A stretch of 64,000 bases of DNA from Albula goreensis (lineage: Eukaryota > Chordata > Actinopteri > Albuliformes > Albulidae): positions 13,278,218-13,342,217 of the forward strand of contig CM040744.1 of the NCBI GenBank assembly GCA_022829145.1, given 5' to 3'. A model generated the notes under the pieces. The model did not search any database and was not told where the DNA came from. It worked only from the letters and a program-made list of their open reading frames with translations. A program made the position numbers and the translations under genes. Within the stretch, counting starts at the first letter, position 1, and every line of letters starts with the position of its first letter. Of the stretch, positions 48,440 to 62,100 are shown in pieces.

Positions 48440-49380
48440 AGTTGTTGAATGCATGGATGGTCTCTGTGTCATTAATTTACTATTTGAAGAAACTTGTTGA
48501 AGAAAATGTTAAGGTGTTTATTTGAACCTATTTATACAGCTCCCCTTCTTGATTATTATTGATAATTATGAATACATTCAGAAATGTGACATTTAGGAAG
48601 AGGTCTTGCACTGTCAAATTGAGAAATGGAATGTTGTAGATTATGATGCCCTTACTGACGACTCCTCCACCCCTCCCCCAAGCCTCTTATAGCTGTAATT
48701 CTTATCAGAAACGTCTGAAACTGATAAATGTTGAACACAGCAGCAGGAGAACGTTTGCATTGTCTGAACCCAGAGAGCTGACTTCACATCTATGAATAGC
48801 TATGGAATGTTGTGCTTGGGACACGTGGCCATAAAATGTGTCTTGTCTGATTTGCCCGGGACAGGTTTCGCATGCTATTCTCTCAAGAACCCTTTAGTGT
48901 AGTACCAATTTGGACAATAACTGCAAGGACATAATTTGCAACAAGGAAAATAATATGTTGCCTTTTGTCAAGCATATTTCTCTTAGATGTGATTGACGAA
49001 AATAATTGTGATGTCATATTCATTGTGTAGCCTACAAATTGCATTGCTACATCCCTAGATATTAATGTATTCATTTCAACCACATGGTAAAGTATCCTTT
49101 ATTATATCCTTTTATATGGTTATGTTGTTTTGGAGGGAGAAAGCGGCGATCTGCCATGCTCTGTGGAGTTTAAAGAATGACATTAAGTTGGTCAGTGGAC
49201 CCACTTTTATATGAAAAGCTCATTATTCTATTGTGCTGTAGTGGAGGAAAGATCAGACCGTTATGGACCATAAGCTATAAAAATATAACCGACATACATC
49301 GCATTTTACGTTCTCACAGTAGCGTGTGAACAAATCTATATTTTTACAAAAAAAAAAAAAAAAATGTACACAGTTTTAAG
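48440..49380. other. HSPB3-SNX18 intergenic region
   Basis: No gene is seen. A CACGTG E-box lies at 48822-48827 and a 17-nt A-run at 49348-49364. The sequence becomes CpG-richer as it approaches the SNX18 promoter. Confidence 0.75.
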
Positions 49381-49399
49381 ATGTTTACACCAGTTCACT

Positions 49400-49831
49400 T
49401 TCTGGCACGTCAGGTAGCTGCGGTCGATTCGTGTTGTCTGATTGATTGTGCAGGCTCGCTTGGCTCCTCCCTCGATTATCCAGACTGATTACGTGTGGCG
49501 CTGTTGCAGTTCAGAAGGAGAGCGAATGTGCTTGCTGCATGATACATGATTCCAACTGCAACTTCGACTTTACACGGGAGAACTACTGGATGCGGGCAGA
49601 AATCAACTTTTACCTAAGCAGAGGACTTACTGCTTTATAAAGCAGCCGTCCTAACTTCAGCGGACGATCTTGCAGGTGGGAAAGCAAACACTCTAAGAAA
49701 TTGTTAAAGGAGGTGCTTTACAAAGTGCCTCACAGTTGTTCGAGTTTGGTTCGGCTGACTTGCTGAGCCCATCTCCGAGAGTTAACTATTATTCTGTTCT
49801 GTGCTGCCGTTCTCTCGTTTTTTTCCAAATT
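49400..49831 (+). promoter_or_regulatory. SNX18: SNX18 promoter and 5' UTR
   Basis: Moderately CpG-rich sequence precedes SNX18. A canonical TATAAA (49636-49641) predicts initiation near 49667 and a UTR of about 165 nt. A CAG|GTGGGA sequence at 49673-49681 resembles a splice donor. No matching acceptor is seen before the ATG, so a contiguous UTR is preferred. Confidence 0.5.
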
Positions 49832-51338
49832 ATGGCGCTGAGAGCAAGGGCTTTGTACGACTTTAATTCCGAAAATCCTGGTGAGATTTCAGTAAAGGAA
49901 AACGAAATCTTGACTTTATACAGCGAACAAGACATAGAGGGCTGGTTTGAGGGCGCGAACAGCAGAGGGGAGAGGGGGCTCTTTCCAGCTTCTTATGTTG
50001 AGATTCTCAAGAACGACGCAACCCCTGCGTTCAACAACAGCACATCTGGGGATGCGTACCAAGGACAAGGAACGAGGTATGCCAACACTCCCAGCAGTGG
50101 CTACGATGCCTCCTACAAAATTCAGACTCAGGTCGATAACTTCACTAAAGCGCCAGCGTCCAATTTTAGTACTTTCAGCCCTCCAACTCACCACCAGCAA
50201 AATTATCAAACCAGCCAAGGCAGCGACGACGATTGGGACGACGATTGGGATGACAGCTCAACTGTTGCGGACGAGCCGGGAGTAGTCGGTGGAAGTTTGC
50301 AAGACTATGATGGGAATGGACCGTCTACCTATAGGGTCACAACTTCTTCGATGTCACGAGGTGGAAACGCACAGCACGCTAAAAGTTCGGCAACTGTCAG
50401 CAGAAACCTTAACAGGTTCTCTACGTTTGTGAAGTCTGGCGGGGAAGCGTTTGTGCTGGGAGAAGCGTCGGGTTTTGTAAAGGACGGGGACAAAATTTGC
50501 GTTGTGATGGGACAGTACGGACCAGAGTGGCAGGAGAACCCATATCCATTTACATGTACAATTGACGACCCCACCAAACAAACCAAATTCAAGGGTATGA
50601 AAAGTTACATTTCATATAAGCTGACACCCACCCACACGCAGAGCCAGGTGAACAGACGATACAAGCATTTTGATTGGTTGTACGCCAGGTTGGTGGAGAA
50701 ATTCCCCGTTATCTCAGTCCCACACATCCCAGAGAAGCAGGCAACGGGCAGGTTTGAGGAAGACTTCATTTCCAAGAGAAGGAAAGGTTTAATATGGTGG
50801 ATGAACCATATGACAAGTCACCCCGTCCTGGCCAGGTGTGATGTTTTCCAGCATTTTCTCACGTGCAGCAGCACGGACGAGAAGGCCTGGAAGCAGGGGA
50901 AGAGAAAAGCGGAGAAGGACGAGATGGTGGGAGCCAATTTCTTTCTCACCATCAGCACGCCAGCGGCCCCACTTGACCTGCAAGAAGTGGAGAGCAAAAT
51001 TGACGGGTTCAAAGCTTTCACGAAAAAGATGGACGATAGCGTGCTGCAGGTCAATGCCACCATCAGCGAATTTGCCAGGAAGCAGATAACGGGATTTAAG
51101 AAAGAGTACCAGAAAGTGGGACAGTCTTTTAAAGCCCTTGGCCAGGCTTTCGAGCTTGACCAGCAGGCGTACTCAGTTGGTCTAAACCAGGCGATGGCGT
51201 ACACAGCTGAAGCTTATGATGCTATTGGAGAGTATTTCGCAGAGCAACCACGACAGGACCTGGACCCCGTGATGGATCTGTTAGCGCTTTACCAAGGACA
51301 CCTGGCTAACTATCCAGATATAATTCACGTTCAGAAAG
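49832..51338 (+). CDS. SNX18: SNX18, sorting nexin-18, first coding exon (partial gene)
   Basis: The exon encodes 502 residues plus one base. It starts at ATG 49832 (A at -3, G at +4), beginning [11 protein letters not shown] as in human SNX18. Domains in order are: SH3 (1-60; ALYDF 7-11, W38, the GLFPASYV end); a linker (61-225) with the acidic [10 protein letters not shown] motif at 132-141; the PX domain (about 230-346; [10 protein letters not shown] at 275-284 and GRFEEDF from 306 for phosphoinositide binding); and the BAR domain from about 370, unfinished here. The exon ends HVQK-G at AAAG|GTAATG in phase 1. The final roughly 80 residues lie on a later exon not found in the window. The linker is Ser/Thr/Asn/Gln-rich and lacks the long proline-rich stretch of the 628-aa human protein. 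SNX18 is a SNX9-family membrane-tubulating protein that acts in endocytosis and autophagosome formation (established knowledge). Confidence 0.98.
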
Positions 51339-53124
51339 GTAATGCCTTCATCGCATCCGACCTCTTAAGGCTAAGTTGTACAGGGCATTTTCAACAGCAC
51401 CGCATTAGTCAAGATATGTGGGAATTATCATTTCTTAGTCTCCTGTGAAGGATTTTGGCATGAGTTCATAGATTCAGTGTTTTTAAAATATCTGTGTCGG
51501 AGGAGTACACTTTGGCCTACTCTGTCTGCAGCAAATCCGATGCGTAGTAACAATTCTAGTTTGGTTGTAAACATTGAACAGAAAACGGTGCTGGATTTTG
51601 TTGATTTTTAAATGGTCTCCACTCTTAGTAGTTTAGGTTGCGGGTTGCATTGAAAGTTAGAAATGTAAAGACAACCGTAATTTTTACCAATCCAGGATAT
51701 TTGAATACATTCTGCTATAGTTTTCCACGGATAACTATGTTGGGTTTCAGACTCAGAAAAGTTGAATGATTGGGTTAGTTTGGGTTCTGTTAATGTTTTC
51801 GAGTCGTTGGGCACGGAAACACCCTTTGAGAACAGAAGGGATTTACAAGTACAGCAGTTATGCAAGAGGGTGTATTTGTTTGGTCGCAGAAGTGTTTTCA
51901 TATGGGGCCGAAATGTCAATATTGCACGTAGGCCTACTTCTTGCTTGTGCTGCTATGAAAACAATCCTTAAGAAACACTTGTTGCATCGTGTCCTCGAGA
52001 TTGACGCCGAGAAGTCATGTTCCATGCCATTTTAAATTTTCCTTTCCAATTTTCTGTCAAAACTGTGGGGTTAGCTCACATAGTTTGTGTGTGCGTGTGT
52101 GTGTTGGAGGGTGTTACAAGTTGGGCTGTCCGGAGAAAATATGAATGGCATTTTGGTTTTGAAACCCGAGGACCCCTGCTAACAAAGTCTAGTGCAGCCA
52201 TTAACATTGTCATTAATGGACATTCTTCTGACGTGACAGCTTCTGGCGCGCCACCAGGCAAGATCTGCCAAATATGAAGTAACGGTTTCATTTGAGGGCC
52301 CTAAGAATATGAAAACGCCCCTGTGGCCTTTGGCAAACAATTGTAGGAATAAAACAAATAACATTTCCTTTTGATTAGATCTATGACATAGGTCTTTGGG
52401 TGCTAGTACTATGTTTAACAACGTTACATATCTAGGGAATGTAACTATAGCGTAAATGTAATTGCACCTGAATTCACGGTGTTTACACAGTTCACGTTTT
52501 TAAAAATAGCTACTGAAAAAAGGTGTGTTGCCATGTTACTATGCTGTCAAACAATCATAATATTTCTCTCACCCCCAGTTTAATTTGTGTCATGGTCCTC
52601 CATTGTGTTTGCATGACCTTTGCCAGTATGAACGCGTCAGCAGTCTCCAGCATTATCGCAGAGACAAACTGAAATGTTTGCATTGTGAAGTCTGCCCACG
52701 CGAGCGCCACGATTGCATCGCACTGCTGAGTCACATGGGCCGAAACCGTTCTGCTGACGCTGTGTGTGTTTTTCCATGGCTAGTAACCATTACATTGTCA
52801 TACCTGTGCTAACGTTATATGGCGTACAGTTTCCAAGAAACGGAGGTTTTATTCATTATTGTCACCCCTTGTGCACAGAATACAGCAAGTTACAAAGCAT
52901 TGTGTCTAGGGTTGCAGTAAATTATGAGGTCAATAAGGATTTAGGCATTTCTTTGTCAGTGCAATGGATGCACAGTGGCAAAGAGACATACTTTGTGATA
53001 TGTTTACAGGAGCATCATTTCTTCAATTTGTGGTTCAAATGCAATCATGGTGCCTTTGACAAACACAGCTGGTGTGTTTCTTTTATGGGTATTGTTTGCT
53101 GTCTGAGGGCAATTTTTATTGTAG

Positions 53125-53128
<4 letters not shown>
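51339..53128 (+). other. SNX18: SNX18 intron 1, first segment
   Basis: The intron starts at the GTAATG donor. The frame stays open to a TGA at 51446-51448, but this tail (NAFIASDLL...) has no counterpart in SNX18 and is intron. There are CpG-bearing stretches near 52630-52760. No gene is seen. Confidence 0.85.
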
Positions 53129-53218
<90 letters not shown>

Positions 53219-53230
53219 CATGCACATGTG
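53129..53230. repeat. (TG)n microsatellite with alternating GCGCGCACATG end
   Basis: About 42 uninterrupted TG units (53129-53212) run on into GCGCGCACATGCACATGTG. The whole 102 bp is strict purine-pyrimidine alternation. It gives spurious Val-Cys ORFs on the plus strand and His-Thr ORFs on the minus strand. Confidence 0.95.
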
Positions 53231-56164
53231 TTCACGTGTGCATACAGTAAGGCAGTATTTCTTTTTAATCTACTCTTTGCTCAAGATCAAATTTATAAAT
53301 CCTTAATCAAAGTGTCCTCCCTGTAGCTCTGTGCCAGCATAATTACTCCACAGGTATGGCCTGTATGAAACGGTGCACTGTTGAAAGATTTATACAGCAG
53401 TAATCTCAGCACAGAACCATGATGTTATATCAGATGAGCTGTTTCCAGAAGTGATGCCAAATCAGGGCCAGTTTTCAAATGAGTGGCTTGTAAAGATTGC
53501 GCTTCATTATAATGCTGGTAAGCTTTCTGAATTGTAAGGGCCTGAAACATCCTGCTGAAAGAATTCATGCAAAGAATTCTGGCCTTGTGGTAAGATTATT
53601 TTAACACCTGCTTAAAACCTGTTTGCATGCAAATGCAGATTTGTTCAACTGGAGGGAACACAATTTTGATTACAGAGTGTCATTCAATGGCAGAAAGAAT
53701 TACATTTATCTGACAAATATTGTTGATGTTGCAGCATTTGACATGGTTTACAATATTGTCCCAACAATAGCAGTATATATATTTTTTTCCTTTTTTGGTG
53801 GGGTGGGGGCAGGGTGGCTGAAACCAGTCATTGTAGAACAAGTAACGTCAATGGATGAGGTCATGCATTTTCACCCAGTGTCCTTCAGTTTTGCACATAC
53901 CGTTTTGAATAACCTAGTGTTTTGTGGCATTAGTCGTTCATACAATTGACTGACCACGCTACAAAGATATGGAAGAACAGGTAATGAATACTATTACTCA
54001 GTCCCACAGGACATAGTGTACTCTCCCATGCATTTGCCAGTATTACTGTTACTGGACCCACACTGGCTTTGTTTAGCAGAGATGCAAAGAATCCTGATAC
54101 ATTGTATTAAGGAACTAATTTGAAATATTGGAGGTTGAACCAGTTAGATATCTTTTTATCTCAGGCTTCATTCCTGTAGATAGGGCTCAGATTTTTATGT
54201 TGGGCCATTGGTACTGCATTAGAATATATTGAAAGGAACAGTATTGTCGAAAGAACAGGGCTTTTGGCCTCATCCCCAGTTTCTCCAACAGTTTCTAGGT
54301 CAAATAATAAAATACAACTGTATAAAGTAGAATTTATATTCTTAAGAAAATGTTCTCTACACTTCCAAACCACTGATAGATGTATATCAGTAAGGCTCTA
54401 ATTTGTTTTTGGAACCATGTTGTTTTAGAAAGAAAAACCTTGTCTTGCTTTAGGTATTCTTTCTAGTGTACATCAGGGAACTCAGTGTCAGTTTTATATT
54501 ACAAACCTCTGCTGTTTTCAGAGCAGCATACGGGTTTAATTAAGTTGCCTTTTTATAATTAGAAATGCCTGGAATTCGGATGTGTGCTGACTTAATTGCC
54601 TACATGATTCAGCTGTGCCACAGTTTAGAGCAATCACAAAGACCCCAAAGTAAGTGGATTTTTCAAAGCAAATGTTTACTGCTGGTGCTCCCATAAAGGA
54701 ACCAAGTAACTGGCGGTGAAGCAATTAATGAAGCTCTTGTTAATTGACTTTGTAAGGAGTCAATGCACAATTTGAGCTCTTGTGGCAATTACAGAAGGCC
54801 AGCTTTTCTCAGTGCCAATATGGAGTTCACTAGGAGAACCCTGCATCCAAAGGCTAAATTGAAATAAAATGCAAGTTTGTTCATGAGGCTTTCTAAAACC
54901 GCTGTTATGAAAAGGATAATCAGATGCTGCTGTGCCTCGGTGCCGTCGAAAACGACTGCCTCGTAGCAATTTGCAGGCATTTGCAATGCAAACACAGAAT
55001 GCACACTGTTAATGGAATACATGTACAGTGTTTGTTGTAAGACTGAAGAATGGGTGCTCTTAGTCAACTGTGAACTAACACAGAGTTTGTATTTATGCAT
55101 GTGAAAATTGAGCCCATTCATCTTTTATTCAGTTCAGTTGTTACTGAGATTATATCTGTCATATCATCAGGATAATGATTATGAATGATTGATGATTATG
55201 ATGCCCACAATTAAATGACCACTATAACCATCCACAGATGAAATGGATCGTTGCACAGTACTGCAGACATGTAGGCTATGGTACAAGTTTATAGCCAGCA
55301 CCCCAAGGCTAGGTCATTAGACTGCAAGAAAAAGTGTGGACTCAGCAACTGTAACTTGTGCTCTGTGGGAAAGGAAACAGTGGTATAGCTCACCTTTTTT
55401 TAAAACAAAAATACAGGTAAAGCTTAGATGTTCATAGCATGCAATTCAACCTGAAACTGAGAAACTCTCCATGCCTGTTGTATCTCAAGCTGTTTGTATT
55501 TGTGGGCTGTTTTGCTAGAGAAAGGGGGACTCTCAGGTAAAATTTCTTATAGTGATTTTCTTTATTCTGCATTTAAATGTGGTAAATAGTGTCAGTGATG
55601 AAAGGATTAGGAATATGATCGGTAAAGTTGAGTTTCTTTCTCTCACTTGTCCCTATTTTGTCATGTCAGGTGCATTGTCAAGTATGCAGTTCTTGCAAAA
55701 CTATGCTAATAACCATTCATTTGCTCTGGCAAGTCTTGTTGCGTGTTCCTGATTTCAGCCTGTTCATTGGCTGTTCAGTTTCATTTATTTGCCCTGCTTT
55801 AAATCCCATTTATTCACTGTTAGCTCTAGAGCAGTGCTGATTCCCATAGCAGTTATCATTCCAATATGGCCTTTATCAGCTATGCTATAGTGAGCTATTT
55901 TTCAGAATGTTTATGTGGCAGGAGACTCCCAGGTCAAGGTTTGCCTGAGGGATTTCAGAGAGGATGTGTACGCACATAGCAGTGAAACATTTGCACAGCT
56001 GCACCAAGGCCTACACACCCACTAGTGCAGTTTATCACAGCATGATGTTATTGTTTTATTATTTTTCCCTTGGCAGATGGTTTAATCCGGGACAAAACCA
56101 TAACTCACATTTCACATTCTCAAGACAAGGGGAAGAAGCAATACAGTGGGGTATCGTAGTACTA

Positions 56165-56196
<32 letters not shown>

Positions 56197-59100
56197 CGTT
56201 AATTTTTTTGGTTTCGTTTTTGTGAAACTTTGCATTTCTCAACAGTTAATACAGAAATCAAGACATAAATTCAATCAACACATTTTTATGGATTTAGTTA
56301 TTTTGGTCTCAAGGCAAAGGATTGTTCACTTTTTGTGAATGGTCAAATGAAAATAAAGCCCTTTTTTCACAGTGCTTAACAGCAGTGCATTTCAGAATTG
56401 AATCGCAATACTTAAGAGAATCACGGCACCCCTAGAACTACAGCCCTGTTGTGTTGTGGCCTCTGTATCAATATCATATTGTGTCATGACGTCCCCGGCA
56501 ATGTACACCCCTACTATTCACTTATTGGACACATTGCTCCACAGCAGAGTGCCGTCTTTGGCCTGTACCAAAGAGCCAAAGAAACTTTCTGGCTGAAAGT
56601 CCAGCTGCCTGGCTACAACTGCGGTGCTGTCGCCCACAAGTCTTGCCACTTACTTGGCAGGTCAGGCATTGCTGCAAAGTAAATGCGAGTGTCCTCGGTG
56701 GTTTCTTCTTCTTCTGAAGTGCACTTCGCTGCTCGCTGCCCTCTGTATGACCCGCTGGTGCGTTACAGTTGTGGGAATATTTGTCACCTTATTTGAATTG
56801 CAGTGTTGAACCTCAAATCACATTGGAAAATTTAAGAGTGGAAATGATTTAAACGTCCTTAAAAGACTAAAAGTTCAAGACTGTAAAATAATGTTCTGAA
56901 TTTTAAGTATTCCCACATGGCTAAAAGTGGCAGCCAGTTTAGCACAATTGGACTATTTTTGCTTTCCACATGTCTGTAATTTCAGTTTTTTTTTCTTGTA
57001 TGTTTGGACATGATCTTCTCAGAACTCACCAGTGTGATCAGAGTTTTGTCTAGAATAGAAAGGAAGTTTCCTGCTTCTTGGCGGTCAGATTTGACCTTTT
57101 TTATCAGGCGGGGGTTGCTTTCGCTGTAAAAGATGTGAGAGATTTGGCTCAAACTCCAGGCCATAAAAGTGGGCGGCCGAAGAGAGACAACTGTATGGTT
57201 ATTGTGTGAAGACAATAATGTGCATTTATGAAGTGGAGTGCCAGGCCGTGCTCACACTGTGTAGCCTGGAGAACGGCAGTCCCACACTGACACTGCCATG
57301 ACAGATCCAGTCATTTTCTGCCCTCTCTAGGTTTCCTCACCCAAAAAGTGTGACTCCTCACGGATGTATCCCATTAGGACCTGACCGTATGCTTTCTCAT
57401 GTTCCTTGCTTTGCAGCCAGTCATATCCTTGGGCAGATTGCATAGTGTGTTTTTTTGCATTTTATAAATTTGTTTCTAGATATTTGGACAGTGGTTAAGC
57501 ACGCTCCCCAAGGAACAGAGGGAAGTTCCTGGCCTGAACCTGCAAAGAAATGACCATATGTCCAGTTCTCAAACCAGTATGTAGCTAGAGCTAACCTCAT
57601 CTGCTTTCATTAGAGTGGTAGAGCCATTTTCCAATGGCAGCGGTTTGGGTTTGTTTCACTTATTTTTTGGGATTTGGATATTATTTCACTCCTATCTCAT
57701 AACCGGTTTACCCTGGTTTTGAAGGTTGCAGGTTCTTGTTATAAAATCATGAAAGCAAAAACATTTCGGCTGACTGTGATCGTGAATTGTTTTGTCCAAA
57801 ACTAGGTTTTTGCTTTTATCATAACCTGTTGATTCTCACTGCAAGAAGGCTAAGTCCGGGGATTGGCCAAAACTCAGCTGTCTGTGGGCTGCCCTGCGAT
57901 GTCACTGTGCCAGTGGAATGTAGCACTGTCATGTTAGTGTGTCTGAGTCCGGCCTCTTTCCTGGAGTACCACCCTAAAGAGACAACAGTCTGATGTTAGA
58001 GGAAATGTCTGCCCTTTTTCCATTTTTCTTTGAAACTGGTGCCAGTTAAATGGAATGTTTATCTAATGGTAACACATACGTCAGAATTCTGTTTCATGGC
58101 AAAAAATGCCAGGCAAAATGATGCATTTGTGTATTTGTGATAACTGCAGTTTCTGGAGAAAACAGAAATATGAATATATAGCCCTTGGTATTTTGCTAAA
58201 TTAAAGCAAATTTATTTTAGATACTGTACAATCTTACGTAGCTATGTATGTATTCAGTATCCAATAGTGGTTCCACAGGTTAGTGCTGAGCATTGTCTGT
58301 GCTCTCAGTCATGTCCTAGGAGCTAGATGATACAGCAGGAGTTATCTTAATTATTTTCCTTGTAGCATAATCACAAAATACAGACGCTCTTTTAGTCTGC
58401 AGTAGAACTTTAATCTTGCACAATTCAAAGTGCAAGTTTTCGTTGGACAGCAGTAAGAAGTTTCACATCCCACCCAGAAGGGGTGAAAGGGGCAAACGCA
58501 CAGCCAACTCCTATTCGTCTGTGTTGTGACACCAAGCTTGTGCAGTTTGCAAGAACCCTGCTGCAGCATGGATGTCATCACTGGTGAGCATGACATCCTA
58601 CAGAAACTCTAGATGGGTTACACCGTTCTTGCTTATTGTCTCTAGTCCACAGTTCGGGGTGGGTGAGTGACTGATATAGGAACGTTCAGTTAAAACATAG
58701 CAAGAGAGTGGTTGTGGTTGTGTGCCGGTACCTGCGTGTGTTTATCTCACTGCCCTCAGTTAGGATATGGTTGTGTGTTTTCCACATACTACAGAACCTG
58801 GAGGTATCCAAAGGCTTGCACACCATACCAGATTAGCCAGCTTCAAAACAGATTGAAATTTGATCCAGTGTTATGTTGTCCTTACAGATTATTTTTTTGG
58901 CAACGAGTGCATAAAATAACTCAAGGTTGTTTTGGCATGTTGTCCATGGTATGATCTAGCTTAAGTAGCTCCCAGTGTTTCAGTGCCTAGCATTACAGAC
59001 GTAGCCTTCAGGCTAAAGCTCATAAGTCATTCCTTTAGTAGCAAGATGCTGATACAGACTATTCATGAAGGAACTTTTTGTTCTGTCCTTCACAGTACTT

Positions 59101-62100
59101 TGAGTGGTCCTTGAATCATCTCAGTATGCAATTGATTTTTTGATTGCGCACGATTACAGTTGTTGATATGTATTGGTGACTGAACAATGTTGTTTGCCAG
59201 TACGGATTATAATATACCAAAAAGGTTTACTTATAACAATGTGGTTTTACTGCTGAAGATTTTTGGCCCTATGTATTCAGAAGAGACCAAAGATACAAAA
59301 TTGCCAATAACCATTAACACTTTAATTGTGGCAAACAATAAATGATAGAATAAGTGAATAGTAATATGATATCATAAGTTAAGTATTGCACTTGGTAGAT
59401 TGTTTGAGGAAGCAACAGAGAAGCAGTGAAAAGCATACTTTCTTTTTCTCCCTGTTTGCTGGGTACATTGTTTGAGCTTTCCTGTAATTCACGGTGTTGG
59501 CATATTTAAAATTCCAAATTAAACTGAATTTTTTCTCTGATTTTCAGTTTTATCAACCATGTGAAGTGTTTTCAATGGAAAGGGAAGAAACAAGTGTGAA
59601 ATGTTATAATAACAGGCTGGCATCTCTAGCAGTGAATAAGAAGAGTTCAGTGCATTTTGTCTGGTTATTGGCAGTAGTGCATGTTATATTATTATACATA
59701 TTATTGGATGTTTTCCTCATACCTTACTGTTTTTAACTTTTCTTCTTACGGTAGTCGTTTTGGAAAACAATGAGTATGTGATAATATCATGGCTTTGAAT
59801 TTGCTCTAGGAACTTGCTGCATAGGAAGTAAATAAACTATTCATGTAAGTGGAGTTATGGGGGAGTGTTCTTGCACCACCCAAGCACAGTGCAAACACTG
59901 ACTTTATTATTGGGGCAGAACTAAGGCAGCACACCCTAGAGACGGCCCAGCGATTATCCTCACTGAAATGTGTGAAGAGACTGCAGGGCAGTGGAGCGTC
60001 TGTCGGCCCGAATTGGGCCACCACTTCAAAGGAGTCTGAGACTTCCAGGCTACCATCGCACTGGTATGCCGTAGCAGTTCCAAAACTTGTTTGTTATAAG
60101 CTTTAAGAAAAGGCTTTGATCCTGTGAGGTATGATTTATGAGAATCTGCTTTTAAATAATATTATTATTGTTATTCACAGGGCTGTAGAGGTGTGCTTAT
60201 ATCCAGAACAGCTCAGAGCTGAATAATGTAACACTCTTAGACAGTAGTGATCATTACCTTTCCCCCCCTACATTGAGAATACGTGAAATACAAGACACCT
60301 TTTCCCAGGAGGCTGAGCTCAACAAACTGCTTTCACCTTTCTCTCCAGTTTCCAGACTGCAGGTTTAGCATTTCTTCCTCCTCGCCACAACAAGCATCTT
60401 TTAATGAAGGATCAACGCGTACTGGAGCTGTAAGGGGCCCCTTCTAAGATTCCTGGAACTTTGATAAAAATGTTACAGATAACCATTATTCTTATTCAGC
60501 CCCCTGCCAAAATAACCAAAGTTTATCACTTCCTGTTAACTTGCTGGCACGGGCATTCGCGCATTTGACAGATGTAAGGGTAGAGTGCCTTGCTCAGATC
60601 CACTGTTCTTTCATGGGTCTATCATCTTGATTATTGTAATCGGTGTCTAGTTTCAGCCCTTCCTAATGACCTGCTGATCGATTGATCTCTGCACAACCGG
60701 TGCTGAACTGATGCTGTGAGTTAGAGGCCTGCTTCGTTAGAGCGAGCAGCAGCCCTGTTAAGGCATCTTGACAAAAGAGACCAACGGAAGCACTCGATGT
60801 GGGTGGAAAAAGCAATGACTTATAAATTGCCCTCATCACACAAAGTTAAAGTTTTTTTTTTCCTTTCTGAAGGTTAACAAACAATTTATGGGGTCAGTTG
60901 TCTTTTGTGGTGTGTGAAAACACCTAATTTGGAGGCTTGGTTGTGGTCATACTTGTGGTGGGTACTCATCGCTGAGACATGGAGGTGACTCAGAGCTCTG
61001 CTGACTGAACGGCCGTGGCTGGTCTGGCTGGCTAGCAGACAGAGGTGCTAAATGGTGCTAAATGTATCGTCTTCCTTTTGATTCCCTCCTCAGGATCACA
61101 TTATACACATACATGCATCAGGCACAGAATCTTTTTTTTTTTTTGACCTCCTGGAAATGACACAAGAAATGTGAGCCCCGTCTATGGCAAGGACACAGAT
61201 GTCAGCTCCGTTATCTATCAGCCTCCATTGTTTGGGCCTCTCAGCGTCTAGCAGGGGGTTACCGGCCTGTAGACTGGTGCCCCCTGTTGAGTAACTTGGG
61301 GTGATGATGCACCTCCCAATCCATATTGAATAGGAGCAACACCAGTGACTAATGGCAGAAGTCAGAGTGGTTTGTAATTGACCATAGAATGTAGCTTCTG
61401 GGGCACATCCTGGCTTGTCACTTGCAGCAGCCCTTCTATATGTTTTCGAGCTGTACATTGCCTTTACTTGTGGTAGAATGAGGTATAATGATACCGTAAT
61501 GGGCAGAAGTCCCATATTTTACCAGTAAGTCACATTTTTGTTTTGTTGTACAGAGCACAACCTTTTGATCCATTGGAACAAGTCAGTGATCAACAGCTGT
61601 TGCATCCCTCCTTTTTAGTGTTTTTAGACTTATTGTTTGCCCCTTCACTTGCTGCCATGCACGGGCTTTGCAGCCCTCCTCCTTGGTTAACCACAGCGAC
61701 TCATCTCGGGGGTTTCCACATGGCGACAAGCAGTGGGTAAGTGCATGCATTCAACACATCTCACCCAAACACATGGTGGTAAATTTAACATCAGCACTGC
61801 ATTTATCTGGTTCTTCTTTGCCTTGTAAATGGTGATGTAGATACAGCAGTGGAAAAGGTTAATTCCAGCATAGTTGACTCATTGTCCTGAGGATGTATGA
61901 ATTGCTTACATCCTGTCTGCTAAATCTGCTTTAGGAAGCATTTTTAAAAATAACCCTTTAGAGTATTTCATGCAGGAAAATGAGCTTTTACCAGTTCCCT
62001 TTGCCTTCTTAATTTGATGGCATAATTGAGCTGGGTTGTGGTGTCAATGTTGAGGACACACTGTCAAAAGAGATTGCAACAGATAAAATTTGAACTTACT

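Noticed and set aside
49736..49831. In-frame extension of the SNX18 frame upstream of ATG 49832
   Set aside because: The extension begins at a TTG codon, not ATG. It is not conserved with SNX18, whose N-terminus [11 protein letters not shown] starts exactly at 49832 in a good Kozak context.
51339..51448. C-terminal tail of the SNX18 frame (NAFIASDLL... to the TGA)
   Set aside because: It follows a GT donor at the exact place where human SNX18 continues ALTKVKES on the next exon. The tail is intron read-through.
53004..53326. Val-Cys and His-Thr repeat ORFs
   Set aside because: They are translations of the (TG)n microsatellite.
56380..56440. Fragment resembling a fish repeat (GAATCGCAATACTTAAGAG...)
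   Set aside because: The similarity is too short and too vaguely recalled to name a family.
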